A DNA stretch of 64,000 nucleotides from Cepaea nemoralis (GCA_014155875.1 JACEFZ010011380.1:622501-686500), one strand, 5' to 3'; shown: positions 1-11,284, counted from the first letter of the stretch. A program made the numbers and translations. The notes: generated from the letters alone by a model not told the origin.

Positions 1-640
1 CCGTGGAGGAGAGGTGGAGTACCAGATGAGCCACCCAGCCAGGGTAAAGGGAAACTATGTTAGCAGGAGGGTGGGGGGGGGGGATGAGCGTGGAAGCAGC
101 CGATCTATACATGAATGCCTGATGAAGGAAAAAACCTGCTCCCTGGCTACACGCGACCACAACTGAGGCAATCATGAATCCAGTTCTGCACTAGCAGGAC
201 GGATCTTGGCAGAGGACGGAACAGAAGCTTGCATAACCAATTGACAAGCAGAATTATAAGTAGTCAATACTCTTCAACACCATCAGGGGATGGCGGAAGA
301 CTTATCGGCATGTCTCGAGAGTTATCAGTTCGGTGTTGGATCGCACTGTCTTACAGTGCTTCTCTTAATGCTGATTACCCAGTTGTAAGGTTGTCTTCCT
401 GGTTACTTGTACCTTAACCGTGTATGTCCTGGAAGGTTGTACCAGTTGTCCAGCGAGGAGGATGGGTCGGGGAAACGAGAACAACAGTCACACGTGTGTA
501 ATTTCACAGTTACCAAACCTACACGCCTTATGGGAACACACGCGTTATTCATATTTCTTTAGCATGCTCAAACTAAACGTCAGAAGTACAATCACAGAAG
601 TTCGTATAAAAATGGCCAATCACAAATGGCATGTTGAGTT
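1..640. other. Unique sequence without recognised gene
   Basis: I see no recognisable domain, RNA gene or repeat apart from an 11-G run near 73-83. The two short ORFs here (62 and 76 codons) have no family features and overlap no splice-like context that I can support. Confidence 0.5.
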
Positions 641-669
641 ATACAAATGAGGAATAACCAGTCAGACAT

Positions 670-1205
670 GATATCTGCATTAGTAGACACGAAGAACAGA
701 TTCTCATACACGATAAGTTAATTGGTACACGCCAAGAATAGCCTACCACACACCACATGCTAATTGGTACACAAAGAATAGCCAATGACACATGACATGT
801 TAACTGGTACACACGAAGAATAGTCAATCGCATACATATGCAAATTGGTATATACCATGAATAGCCAATCATACACGACTTGCTAAATGGTGCAAACAAA
901 GAATAGCCAATTACACATGGCATGCTAACTGGCAAACAAAGAACAACCATCAACACATGCAAATTGGTACACATCAAGAATAGCCAATCACACGAAACAT
1001 GCAAATTGGTACACATCAAGAATAGCCAATCACACAAAACATGCAAATTGGTACACATCAAGAATAGCCAATCACACGAAACATGCAAATTGGTACACAT
1101 CAAGAATAGCCAATCACACGAAACATGCAAATTGGTACACGCCAAAAATAGCCAATCACATTCAATATGCTAATGGTACACATCAAGAATAGCCAATCAC
1201 GCATA
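670..1205. repeat. 42-bp minisatellite with octamer and CCAAT motifs
   Basis: The last five units (about 955-1165) repeat every 42 bp: AAATTGG recurs at 961, 1003, 1045, 1087 and 1129. Earlier units (670-950) are the same sequence in more diverged form. Each conserved unit contains ATGCAAAT, the reverse CCAAT box (ATTGG) and a direct AGCCAATCA. Because 42 is divisible by 3, both strands stay open and give spurious 14-residue repeat proteins. Confidence 0.9.
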
Positions 1206-1740
1206 GTGTCTGCTGTGTACTGAAGGAAAAAAAAAAGATAATCTACAATCAACTAAAGGGAAACATTAAAATAAGAAAGCCCCAGTACATTCCAGCTACA
1301 TCGATATAAATAGATTGTATTCTGTAACTGTGACCGTGAATCCATTTTGTACTAACATCTACTTTCAGAAAATTCTGGAAACTTCGTCTCCACAGGTAAA
1401 TAAATTACTGCATACCAGTTTGTTGACGTGAAGACGGCCGCTTTTGTTTGGCTGACGTCATGCGTATTACACGCACAGATAGGTCCCATTATATTATGAT
1501 GTATGCTTGTTGTTGTGATCAATATTGTGATGTACGAGCTGGATTCGATTGTCCCGCTGCGAACACTTGGCTTGATCAGAATATGCCCGTTTGTAAAACC
1601 ATAAAGTTGCCACACAAATACATCTGTCAGTAGGAGCGTGTCCTAGCATGGGGGACATAGTTAACCACAACAAGCTCGTGGAGCGACATGTGTAAGGGTC
1701 GGGGCATCTGAGACTACACAGGGAATACATGGCACTAGGA
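1206..1740. other. Unique sequence, no gene recognised
   Basis: Mixed-composition sequence between two repeat blocks. Short ORFs occur on both strands but overlap one another and show no known motif. No feature is supported. Confidence 0.4.
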
Positions 1741-1796
1741 ATTTTCTTACTCTTATTGTTATTTTTTTTATGGTTCCTCTTCTTTTTCCTCTTTTT

Positions 1797-1896
1797 TCTC
1801 TTCTTCTTCCTCTTGTTTTCTTCTTCCTCTTGTTTTCTTCTTCTTCTTCTTCTTCTTCTTCTTCTTCTTCTTCTTCTTCTTCTTCTTCTTCTTCTT

Positions 1897-1927
<31 letters not shown>

Positions 1928-2115
1928 TTCTTCTTCTTCTTCTTCTTCTTCTTCTTCTTCTTCTTCTTCTTCTTCTTCTTCTTCTTCTCCTCCTCCTCCT
2001 CCTCCTCCTCATCGACCTGCTGCTGCTGCTGCTGCTGCTTCTTCTTCTTCTTCTTCTTCTTCTTCTTCTTCTTCTTCTTCTTCTTCTTCTTCTTCTTCTT
2101 CTTCTTCTTCTTCTT

Positions 2116-2146
<31 letters not shown>

Positions 2147-2340
2147 TTCTTCTTCTTCTTCTTCTTCTTCTTCTTCTTCTTCTTCTTCTCCTCCTCCTCC
2201 TCCTCCTCCTCATCGACCTGCTGCTGCTGCTGCTGCTGCTTCTTCTTCTTCTTCTTCTTCTTCTTCTACTACTTCTTCTTCTTCTTCTTTTTCTTTTAAT
2301 TCCTCTTCTTCTACTTCTTCTTCTTCTTCTTCCTATTTTA
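1797..2340. repeat. Compound (CTT)n/(CTC)n/(CTG)n microsatellite with 201-bp higher-order duplication
   Basis: Long CTT runs are broken twice by the same cassette: a TTATTC interruption, a CTC run, the word ATCGACC and a CTG run. ATCGACC starts at 2011 and again at 2212, so a ~201-bp block including its interruptions was duplicated. The Ser-rich, Leu-rich and Arg-rich ORFs over it are codon-period artefacts. Confidence 0.95.
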
Positions 2341-3480
2341 TTTAACCTTCCTATACTTCCCCTTCTTTTTTTACTTCCTCTTCTTCTGCTTCCTCTTCTA
2401 CTTCCTCTTATACTTCCTCTTCTTCTACTTCATCTTCTACTTCCCCTACTTCTTCTATTTCCTCTTCTTCAGCTTCTTCTTCTTCTGCGTCCTCTTCTTC
2501 TGCTTCAGCTTCTTCTACTTCCTCTTCTTCTACTTCTTCTTCTACTTCCTCTGCTTCTACTTCCTCTTCTTCTACTTCCTCTTCTTCTACTTCCTCTTAT
2601 ACTTCCTCTTCTTCTGCTTCCTCTTCTTCTACTTCCTCTTCTTCTACTTCTTCTTCTACTTCCTCTTCTTCTACTTCCTCTTCTTCTACTTCCTCTTATA
2701 CTTCCTCTTCTTCTGCTTCCTCTTCTTCTACTTCCTCTTATACTTCCTCTTCTTCTGCTTCCTCTTCTTCTGCTTCCTCTTCTTCTACTTCCTCTTATAC
2801 TTCCTCTTCTTCTACTTCCTCTTCTACTTCCTCTTCTTCTACTTCCTCTTCTTCTACTTCCTCTTCTTCTGCTTCCTCTTCTTCTACTTCCTCTTATACT
2901 TCCTCTTCTTCTACTTCCTCTTCTACTTCCTCTTCTTCTACTTCCTCTTCTTCTACTTCCTCTTCTTCTACTTCCTCTTATACTTCCTCTTCTTCTACTT
3001 CCTTTTATACTTCCTCTTCTTCTACTTCCTCTTCTTCTACTTCCTCTTCTTCTACTTCCTCTTCTTCTACTTCCTCTTATACTTCCTCTTCTTCTACTTC
3101 CTCTTATACTTCCTCTTCTTCTATTTCCTCTTCTTCTACTTCATCTTATACTTCCTCTTCTTCAGCTTCCTCTTCTTCTACTTCCTCTTATACTTCCTTT
3201 TCTTCTGCTTCCTCTTCTTCTACTTCCTCTTATACTTCCTCTTCTTCTGCTTCCTCTTCTTCTACTTCCTCTTACACTTCCTCTTCTTCTGCTTCCTCTT
3301 CTTCTACTTCCTCTTACGCTTCCTCTTCTTCTGCTTCCTCTTCTTCTACTTCCTCTTATACTTCCCTTTCTTCTTCTATTTCCTCTTCTTCTACTTCCTC
3401 TTCTACTTCCTCTTATACCTCCTCTTTTTCTACTCCCTCTTATATTTCCTCTTATACCTCCTCCTCCTCTTCTTCTTCAT
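2341..3480. repeat. Degenerate pyrimidine-rich minisatellite of ACTTCCTCTTCTTCT-type units
   Basis: The plus strand alternates 15-bp and 12-bp words based on CTTCCTCTTCTTCTA and CTTCCTCTTATA. All are multiples of 3, so a Leu/Pro ORF of nearly 600 codons (1729-3516) stays open across it. With the preceding block this makes about 1.7 kb in which one strand is almost purine-free. No coding signal is inferred. Confidence 0.9.
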
Positions 3481-3889
3481 CCCCTTCTACATCTTCAGCC
3501 TCTTATTCCTTACTAGAGCATACCCTCAACCAACTCAGCAGCCAGCCGTCCCATCGTGTGCAGTTCCCGCTGTGTCATCCTCATTTCTTTCATCTATCTC
3601 TCTAATTCTCTTCTCCATGTATGTTTATAATGTTCTCTGTTCACGTGATCTGTGGGTTATATAGGAGAACTTAGTTATTATACTATGACCAGGTTTTCTC
3701 AATGTGTATCATACTTAGTGCACGCCTCTTTTCCTGGCCCCTTGATTCGAAGGAATTTATCTTTCCAGGCGCGATTTCGGTAATCGGTTGTGTCATATTT
3801 AGTCCTTCTATTCTGCTCAGACATCAGATAATGAATGTGTGTAGTTTGTTACTGTGTTAGTCGTGCTTCATGTTTCGGATGCACACACC
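3481..3889. other. Unique spacer, no gene recognised
   Basis: Sequence between the pyrimidine tract and the first LINE-homologous codons. It contains no recognisable motif. Part of it may be a diverged 5' part of the LINE, but I cannot show that. Confidence 0.4.
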
Positions 3890-4456
3890 AGAACTTGGTT
3901 AAATGTTCTGTTTGGAGCTAGATTTTATGTCCATTTACTTCCTGATAGCAGGATTAGAAACCAGATTGACTACATTCTGATTAGCAGAAGATTTAGAAAC
4001 GCGTTAACAATAGCAAAAACAGTTCCCGGTGCTGATTGTTATAGTGACCACAGATTATTTACAGGAACATTGAGGATAAAGTTGAAGAAAGTCAAGTATA
4101 TAACAGGAAACACTAAATATGACTTGTGTACATTGAGTAATGACAAGGAAATACAAAACGAATTCAACATAGAAGTACAGAACAGATTTGATATATTGTC
4201 TGATCTAGAGATCCTATTCCAGGATGTGGATGATCAATGGGAAATGTTGAAGAATTCAATCAGTTTGGCTGCAGAAACAAGTATTCCAAAATTAAAGAAG
4301 GTGGGTCGTAAGAAATGGATGACTGAAGAAATTTTCCACTTAATGGAAACAAGAAGACTCAACAAAAATAATTCTGCCAAATATGAAGAAATTCACAGAC
4401 AAGTCAGAATATTATGTAAGGAGGCAAAAGAAGCATGTCTTGAAAAAAAGTGCTAA
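3890..4456 (+). pseudogene. LINE endonuclease (APE type), C-terminal fragment
   Basis: In the ORF opening at 3854 the words NQIDYIL (residues 36-42) and GADCYSDHRL (residues 59-68) are seen. In APE-type LINE endonucleases the SDH motif carries catalytic Asp and His residues at the end of the domain, which would nick target DNA for reverse transcription. The N-terminal catalytic residues are missing, so the domain cannot be functional. The first ~12 residues do not resemble the family, so the true homology starts around 3890. After SDH comes a lysine-rich linker as expected before the RT. The frame stops at 4456; the following ~230 bases continue the linker in shifted frames. Confidence 0.8.
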
Positions 4457-4688
4457 GACATTGAAAAACAACACAACAGTCAAAATACAAAATTAGTGCA
4501 CAAAAGAATTCAGGAACTTACTAATAAAAGAACAAGCACATCAGCAGGCTGTCTAAAAAATAAGATGGCAAAATCATAATAGAAAAAGACCAGATTCTAC
4601 ATGTATGGTCAGATTATGTGAAAAACCTTTATGATGATAACAGAGAGGAACAGTATGATATTAGATTTAATAATGAAGGACCGCAATT

Positions 4689-5702
4689 TTGAAGATGGAG
4701 GTTCGAAATGTTCTTAAGCATATGAAAGCTGGCAAGGCCACCGGTGCAGATAACATCACAACAGAAATGATTAAAGCTTTAGAAGAATTTGGACTAGATC
4801 AAGTCACCAGACTGCTGAACACATTATATGATACTGGAGATATATCTTCTGAGTTATGTAACTCTGTATTTATTGCAATCCCAAAGAAATAAAGAGCCTT
4901 GGAATGTGGTCAACATAGAACAATTAGTATAATGAGTCACATCACAAAGATTTTGCTACCAATTATCATGCAAAGAGTGAGGAAGAAAATACAACCTGAA
5001 ATAGGGGAAGAACAATGTGGGTTTGTAGAAGGAAAGGGTACAGTAAATGCTGTGTATATGCTGCGAACAGTTATTGAACGTGCTATAGAAGTAAACAAGG
5101 ATATACATCTTTGCTTTATTGACTATACAAAGGCTTTTGATAGAGTTAGACATGTCAACATGGTAGATATGCTTGCAGATCTACAAATTGATGGGAAAGA
5201 CATTAGACTTATGAAAAACATATATTGGAAACAACAAGCTGCCATAAGGATTGATAATGAAGTGGGACAATATCAGCCTATTAAGAGAGGTGTTAGGCAG
5301 GGATGTGTAATGTCTCCAGATCTTTTTTCCCTATACAGTGAAAATATTTTCAGAAATGTAGAAGATATAAATGGAATCAGCATTGGAGGACGAAACATCA
5401 ATAACATTAGATATGCAGATGATACAGTATTGATTGCAGACAATGAGCAGGATCTGCAACAATTAGTAGATGCGGTTGTTGTACACAGTGAGCAACTGGG
5501 GTTAGAATTAAATTGTAAAAAGACACAGATTATGGTCGTCACTAGGAAGAACGAAGTACCACAATGTAATATACAAGTAAATGGGAATATTCTTCAACAA
5601 GTGAATCGGTACAATTATCTCGGAACAGTCATAACATCTGATGGGAGATGCCTTGAAGAGATTAGAACAAGAATCGCCATGGCGAAAGTAGCCTTTAGCT
5701 AG
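4689..5702 (+). pseudogene. LINE reverse transcriptase domain, two in-frame stops
   Basis: Reading frame 3 encodes the full set of RT blocks: KAGKATGADNITTEMIKA, HRTISIMSHITK, FIDYTKAFDRV (first catalytic Asp), GVRQGCVMSPDLF and the polymerase box YADD at 5412-5423. The block LGLELNCKKTQIMV follows. A TAA at 4890-4892 interrupts the frame just after IPKK, where intact relatives read through, and a TAG at 5700-5702 interrupts it after KVAFS. Catalytic residues are intact, so the loss of function comes from stops and frameshifts. In an intact element this domain copies the element RNA at the nicked target. Confidence 0.9.
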
Positions 5703-6187
5703 ATGAAAAACATTCTGACCAATAAAAAGATGTCCATTAAAACGAGAAAAAGAGTGTTGAGGGGATGCATAGAGCCTGTTCTTTTGTATGGATGTGAAAC
5801 TTGGACAATGTGCAGTCAAGCTGAAAAACATCTGATGGCTGCAGAAATGTGGTTTCTGAGGAAAATGCAAAGAATACCATGGACAGACAGAAAAACCAAT
5901 GACCAAGTACTACAGGAGACAAATGAAAATCGTAAATTGATTAGAGAAATTAGAGGTAGACAGCCAAAATTTTGTTAAAAAATGTTATGAGAAGAAATGG
6001 ATTGGAGAACCAAGTGACAACTGGCAAGATCGAAGGGAACAGACCAAGAAGAAGACCGAGAGGAAAATACCTAGATAGCTTGGCCACATGGCATGGACGA
6101 GGCAGGAACACTGAGCTGATCCACGACTCTGGTGATCGAGTGAAATGGCGAGTCATGACCGCCCACGGTTTCCGGCATGGCACATGA
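5703..6187 (+). pseudogene. LINE ORF C-terminal domain, frameshifted
   Basis: The frame of the RT continues through RKRVLRGCIEPVLLYGCETW, then WFLRKMQRIPWTDRKTND, to a stop at 5978. Homology resumes in another frame from 5972 with the VMRRNGLENQVTTGKIEG and KYLDSLATWHG words typical of this LINE group, ending at a stop at 6187. A small indel near 5970 explains the shift. The domain has no enzymatic assignment I can make with confidence; it is the usual tail after the RT in RTE-like proteins. Confidence 0.85.
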
Positions 6188-6305
6188 TTGATTGATTGAT
6201 TACTTCCACTAAATGTCTCGATGCTGTGAAATCTCATCTTACATGTCCTATTTTTATTTCAGTATCTTTCTCTTTTCCGCATGTTTGTCCACATTACCAC
6301 TTATT

Positions 6306-6307
<2 letters not shown>

Positions 6308-6380
<73 letters not shown>

Positions 6381-6455
6381 GTATGTATATATATATATAG
6401 ATATGTGTGAGTGTGTGCGTGCGTGCGTGCGTGCGTGCGTGTGTGTGTGTGTGTG
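6308..6455. repeat. Compound (CT)n-(TA)n-(GTGC)n-(GT)n microsatellite
   Basis: CT dinucleotides run to about 6376, followed by a short TA run (6385-6399), GTGC-type words and GT dinucleotides. It lies about 100 bp downstream of the LINE tail. Overlapping ORFs are artefacts. Confidence 0.95.
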
Positions 6456-7254
6456 ATTATATCTGCTGAAGTGAGGTTTCACAAAAGGAGATCGGACTAT
6501 CATTTATTTGATTGAGTCTCATTATCTCTGTCTGTCCTCGAATGATGTGAAGATCCAATGTTTGCTTAATGTGTTGTTTCATGGGGAAAAACATACACGC
6601 CTATGATATTTTAATTCTCTGCTCAAAAATTCGTGAATAAATCTCTATTTACATTATTTATTCAATGTCCATGTTTCCCCGTGATCGCTTCATAATCCAT
6701 GTTAATCGATCCTAATTTGCCATCGAGGTCAGCATGCAAATTTTGATATTGGCATTTGTGTGATACTATGCATCTTTCTTGTAAGAGTACAACAGTTAAT
6801 CTAATATATTACAATATCATACAACAATAGATAACAGAATAAAGTAGATTTCCCGCTAGCAGGGTAAATAAATCTACGTATTAATTACTTGGAACTAGTA
6901 ATTTATTGTGTGACATATTTGCTATAATTCCCCACAAATAGTAAAGTTAACGTGTCAACAGACATCTTTAGAATGAACAATCATTATGTTTGTCTCTTTA
7001 AGAGCTGGGTATCTTCATGGATTTATTTGAGACAGAATACCTGGCCTTAACTGGACGGCCAGGACACGACCAGACGGTCAGGACGCAACTATGATTGCTT
7101 GCAACTAGAAACTGGGGCATGTCAGGGCCAGCTGCGGTCTGTTGTTTCATATAAAACTGCCATGACTTTCTGCTACTGTCTGCCACTGTCACTGCGAGCC
7201 ACGCCCACGGAAAATCGTCAGGGGAGATCATGAGAATACAACGGAGAATATGGC
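6456..7254. other. AT-rich unique sequence, no gene recognised
   Basis: No domain, tRNA-like promoter or tandem repeat is visible. The short minus-strand ORF at 6998-7231 has no family features. Confidence 0.4.
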
Positions 7255-7344
7255 ACGTTTATACAACTAAATGGATCATATCGCACAACTTTACAACTAA
7301 TTGGATAATACCGCATGTCTCTACAACTAAATGCCTGCTCCGTG

Positions 7345-7535
7345 GAGAAGAGTTTTCGGGCGCAATTCGCAATCGCGCATACCGCGTTCGAAACACAGCT
7401 GCGGACGATTTGGCAGCAGAACGCCTTGCGTTGGGTTTTACGAAATAGAATGGGTGCCGGTCGTTCAGAAAGCAACGGCTAACTACTGAACGTAAACTTG
7501 CCAAGAGATCACAAACAGCAAAACAAAAATTAAAT
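7345..7535 (+). mobile_element. tRNA-derived SINE copy (family A)
   Basis: It carries the family words GCGTTCGAAACACAGCTGCGG, read here as a pol III B-box region, then GATTTGGCAGCAGA, GGGTGCCGGTCGTTCAGAAA and TACTGAACGTAAACTTGCC. At least eight other copies in this window share them. It sits inside the 31-bp minisatellite. The 3' third present in other copies (CTGGTGTTGACAGCG and CCTGTAAAGGATATG) is missing. No translation product is expected. Confidence 0.75.
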
Positions 7536-7624
7536 GATATACAACTAACCAACCAACTACAACTAAATTGATAATACCGTACATCTATACAACTAAATGG
7601 ATAATACCGCACATATATGTAACT

Positions 7625-7758
7625 GTGGCTAAGGGCTTGCGAACGCAGTTTGCGAGCCCATATACCCGGGTTCGAAACACGGCGGTGCTGGTGTTTTCGA
7701 AAAAAGGTATAGGGGCCGGTCGTTCAGAAAGCAATGGCAAACTACTTAATTTTATTTC
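7625..7758 (+). mobile_element. SINE family A copy with 11-bp target-site duplication
   Basis: TATATGTAACT occurs immediately before (7614-7624) and after (7759-7769) the insert. The insert starts with a tRNA-like head containing TGGCTAAGGGC (A-box-like) and GGTTCGAAAC (B-box-like), then GGCCGGTCGTTCAGAAAGCA. It ends after ACTACTTAATTTTATTTC, so the 3' half is absent. This is the cleanest case in the window of a retroposed insertion into a minisatellite. Confidence 0.85.
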
Positions 7759-8269
7759 TATATGTAACTAAATGGATAAAACCGCACATCTATACAATTA
7801 CATGGATAATATCGCACATCTAACAACAAAATTGATAAAATCGCATGTCTCTATAACTAAATGGATAGTACCGCATGTCTCTACAACTAAATGGATAATA
7901 TCGCACATCTATACAACTATCGGGATATTATTTATATAAAGGAAGATGATGATGATGATGATGATGATGATACAATTAAATGGATAGTATGGCACATCTA
8001 ACAACTAAATTCATAATATCGCATGTCTCTATAACTAAATGGATAGTACCGCACATCTCTACAACTAAATGGATAATATCGCACATCTTTACAACTAAAG
8101 GGATATTATTGCACATCTCTACAACTGTCTTTGCCTGCACGGCAGTCACTTCACGGGTGGTGCTTTCATTTATGAGCAGTGAACATGGGACAGGCTAAGA
8201 TCAAAGTGTAGTGTCTGTATTTGATCTGGCCAGGGCCATCTGCTCATCTGTGTGATCTCAACATAATGT

Positions 8270-8530
8270 AAGGGAGCGGAGGGGGATCAGTGGCTAGTGT
8301 GCTTGCTATAAGGCCAGGAGCTTCCAATCCCAATCGAGACGGGAATTTTCTGGGTAATTGACTTGAGCTCCCAGATTCACCCAGCTAGACTGAGTATCAG
8401 AAAACTTCATTGGAAGCAAAGGTGGCCGGTGTCAAACTGTCCACATCATCCATCGAGTTCTGAATGGACTCATACTACAATTGTGGGACAAAGACCGTCT
8501 ACGTACCAAAATCGTAGCATGAAAATGGGC

Positions 8531-8534
<4 letters not shown>
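8270..8534 (+). mobile_element. Possible tRNA-derived SINE, different family
   Basis: A segment reading GGATCAGTGGCTAGTGTGCTTGC, split here as GGATCAGTGGC and TAGTGTGCTTGC, then CCAATCCCAATCGAGACGGG, has spacing like pol III A and B boxes. It is followed by ~150 bp of non-tRNA sequence and a (CA)n tail. No TSD was identified, so the assignment is tentative. Confidence 0.4.
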
Positions 8535-8603
<69 letters not shown>

Positions 8604-8612
8604 ACGCGCACA
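8535..8612. repeat. (CA)n microsatellite
   Basis: About 35 CA dinucleotides with minor interruptions near the 3' end. Confidence 0.95.
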
Positions 8613-8945
8613 CACTTTAACTAGCATAATACAAGGTATTCATTTATCAAACAAATTATTTACAACGAGGAAGACTCTAGTAAGCCAGTAACACCTACAC
8701 ACCGGAAGTAGCTCTCGTCGTCGACATCGCGCCTACATTTTGGAAATCCGTCATGTGGTTAACACACAACATGGACGAATGTTAAAGGTGGCGGAAGCCA
8801 TTGCTATTCATATAGAAAAATCAACTTTGTGCAGGTTAAAAGGTATGATAGTTGAAAACGACTGTGGTAGACGAATGACTGTGGAAATATACGTGTTACA
8901 TTTTTTCAGCTTGCAGATTTATCTTATTACTTTAGTTTACCGCTG

Positions 8946-9160
8946 GCTCTATGGCAGAGGGGTTGCAAATACAGTTCACAATCTCGCAAACCGCGTTCGA
9001 AACAGAGCTGTGGCCGATTTGGTTCCCACTGAAATTATGAGGGCCAGTCTTTCAGAAAGCAATGGCAAATTACTGAACGTAACCTTAACAAAACATCACA
9101 AATACCCCACAAAAGTCCTAGGATTGACTGCGAGGTCCTGTAAAGGGCATACAAATAACC
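8946..9160 (+). mobile_element. SINE family A copy, diverged
   Basis: It contains GGCAGAGGGGTTGC at the head, CCGCGTTCGAAACAGAGCTG, CTTTCAGAAAGCAATGGCAA, TTACTGAACGTAAC and the 3' word GAGGTCCTGTAAAGGGCATA. The order matches the other copies, so it is a nearly full-length but mutated member. Confidence 0.75.
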
Positions 9161-9829
9161 TTTATAAAAATTTTGTTGTGTGAACTCTGCTGTATGAACT
9201 TGGGAAGATGCCGTAAAATATGCCAGGCAATAAATAGCGCAATCTATTGTTTGCGTCTTCGTTATTGAAATGATTTCTAGCAAGGATTGTGAGCATATTT
9301 ACTTTACTGTGAAATATTTTCACTCCCCCCCCCCCCCCCACACACACACAGACACTCACTCACACATGAACGCAAGAAACGTGCTCACGATCTATGCAAC
9401 AATAAGTGAATGGATATTTTTGCAATGTGACCTCTGCAAGATTTGAACGGGCCTCTTCTCCCTTCCCCTTTCTCTGCAGGGATGTTCCCAGATACAACAA
9501 TATGTCGTCTGTCCGTCAACTGAAATATCCCGCGCTTTATTCAAGGACTGAAAATGTCCTATTCAGACGTCCCATTTTAATGATGTGGTAATTGCTTGTG
9601 CAGAGTGTGGCGGGTTCTGGTGTTTGATGAAAGGAACACACTCATTCAGGACACGGAGGTCTGGGACAGGATGTGCGAAAACACGGACAAACAACAGTTT
9701 GTGCCGAAAGAAAACAGAGACGAGAAAGACGATAATATCTGCGCGTGCAGTTCTGGTTGATGTAGTGTTTTTACTGGCAATTGTTGATTTTTATTGATTT
9801 AATTTTTATAGACGCGAGTCGGCACACGC
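9161..9829. other. Unique sequence with C/CA-rich microsatellite, no gene recognised
   Basis: A C run (9325-9339) followed by CA repeats is the only clear feature. Remaining short ORFs are unsupported. Confidence 0.4.
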
Positions 9830-9950
9830 GAGTGTGTGTATGCATGTGTGTATATACGTGTGTGTGTGTATGTGTTTTTCTCTGTCTGCCTATATGTTGG
9901 TCGGTCGGTCGGTATGCGTGTCTGTCTGTATGTATGTATGTGTGTATGCA
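9830..9950. repeat. GT-rich low-complexity and (GTCG)n/(GTAT)n tract
   Basis: Alternating GT, GTAT and TCGG-type words; translated Cys/Val-rich ORFs are artefacts. Confidence 0.85.
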
Positions 9951-10067
9951 AATATTATGCTGGTCGCCTGTACTTTAGCAGAGATATCCTAGTAACCACT
10001 GTAGGCTGCTTCGACAAGGTAAATTTTTAATAATCCTGCTTTTCTCAGCTGATAATCGGGGATGTTA

Positions 10068-10200
10068 AAGAAGAAGAAGAAGAAGAAGAAGAAGAAGAAG
10101 AAGAAGAAGAAGAAGAAGAAGAAGAAGAAGAAGAAGAAGAAGAAGAAGAAGAAGAAGAAGAAGAAGAAGAAGAAGCAGAAGAAGAAGAAGAAGAAGAAGA
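10068..10200. repeat. (GAA)n microsatellite, about 44 copies
   Basis: An almost uninterrupted GAA run of about 133 bp with one GCA interruption near 10175. Lys- and Phe-only ORFs over it are artefacts. Confidence 0.97.
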
Positions 10201-10205
10201 ACAAC

Positions 10206-10845
10206 AACACAAGTGATGAAAGTAAAGAAAATAATGATGACTTCAAGGACGATCATACACCCCTTGGCCAGTTTGTTATTACTGTAACTTGAGTTCCTCA
10301 GTTTGGCCGCCAAATCTCCCAACTATCTGGTATATCCTTCTGTCCTGGCGGTATCGATACACCGATAAGTCGCTGATTGTGCCCGGGCCGTTGAGATATT
10401 CACCCTTCGCCAGGAGCGCTGGATATTGTGGTCGGGTAATTGATGTCGTCGAGTATGCTTCCTGGAATCGATTTCTGGGTTGATGCAGTGCTTGAGCGGA
10501 CTCGGGTAGGATGGATCAACATGGCAAGAAGACCCGGCCATCGGTGAATGCTGGAGTCAGATAGATAAAATACCAGACGGACCAGGCGGTTCTGGATACG
10601 TGCTGGGTTTACAGTTAGAAAGACGAACAGATAGATAGAGATATACGTGGGTAAATGTTTAGGGCGATGGACAGATACGTGGGTAGATGTACAAATAGAT
10701 AGAGAGATACGTAGATTAATATAGATAGACAGATGGAACTATTGATGAACAGATACACAAACAGACAATCAAACAGACCCGAGCTGTCAGAATACGTATT
10801 CTTCTGTTTACAGTTAAGCAGACGTGCAGATAGATGGTCAGATAC

Positions 10846-10878
<33 letters not shown>

Positions 10879-11280
10879 GGCAGATACGTTATATATATAT
10901 ATATAATAGATAGATATGTGGTTAGATATATAGTTAGACAGATAGAAAGATGGAACAATTCAATAATAGACAGACAGATATAAAGACAGACAAAAGGATG
11001 GAGAAACAGACAGAGCAAGAGAGTGCCAAGTAGGCAGATCAGTGGATTGGTATACAGGTTGACAGATGGAACTATTGATGAACTTACATACAGACAAAAA
11101 GCCATCGGACAATTTGTGCGCTGTTCTTGATAAAACATCGTTGTTTGTCCTTCTACATACCGGCTGTCAAATATTGTTTGTCCTTCTGAAGCTGTCAGAT
11201 ACTGTGTGTCTTTCTACGTACATATCTATGAATTCTGAATCTGTTGTTGTTCTCATAACCTCTTATGGAATCTGTTTTCG
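10206..11280. other. Region of short GATA/CAGA-type repeats, (ATC)n and (AT)n
   Basis: 10330-10560 is unique sequence without a recognisable motif. 10615-11065 is rich in AGATAGATAGA and CAGACAGA words, with an ATC run at 10850-10878 and an AT run at 10890-10905. No gene is supported. Confidence 0.6.
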
Positions 11281-11284
11281 CCAC

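Larger units (their letters stand above)
3890..6202 (+). mobile_element. 5'-truncated, decayed RTE-like non-LTR retrotransposon
   Basis: Conserved pieces appear in the order expected for an APE-type LINE: endonuclease C-terminal part, linker, reverse transcriptase, C-terminal domain. The frame is broken several times: a shift after 4456, in-frame stops at 4890 and 5700, and another shift near 5972. The last coding words end in RHGT and a stop at 6187. This is followed at once by a TGAT tandem tail (6185-6202), as is usual for RTE-type elements that end in short tandem repeats rather than poly(A). The N-terminal endonuclease half is absent. Clade assignment rests on the endonuclease and C-terminal wording only; a related non-LTR clade is possible. 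The element is inactive. Confidence 0.85.
7255..8130. repeat. ~31-bp minisatellite interrupted by two SINE copies and (GAT)n
   Basis: The words ACAACTAAATGGATAAT and CGCACATCT recur about every 31 bp from 7255 to 8125. Two SINE copies interrupt it (about 7340-7535 and 7625-7758), and a pure GAT run lies at 7945-7971. Units outside the insertions remain recognisable, so the array predates the insertions. Confidence 0.9.

Noticed and set aside
1729..3516. Leu/Pro-rich ORF of nearly 600 codons
   Set aside because: It is the translation of a pyrimidine tract whose units are multiples of 3; several frames on both strands are open.
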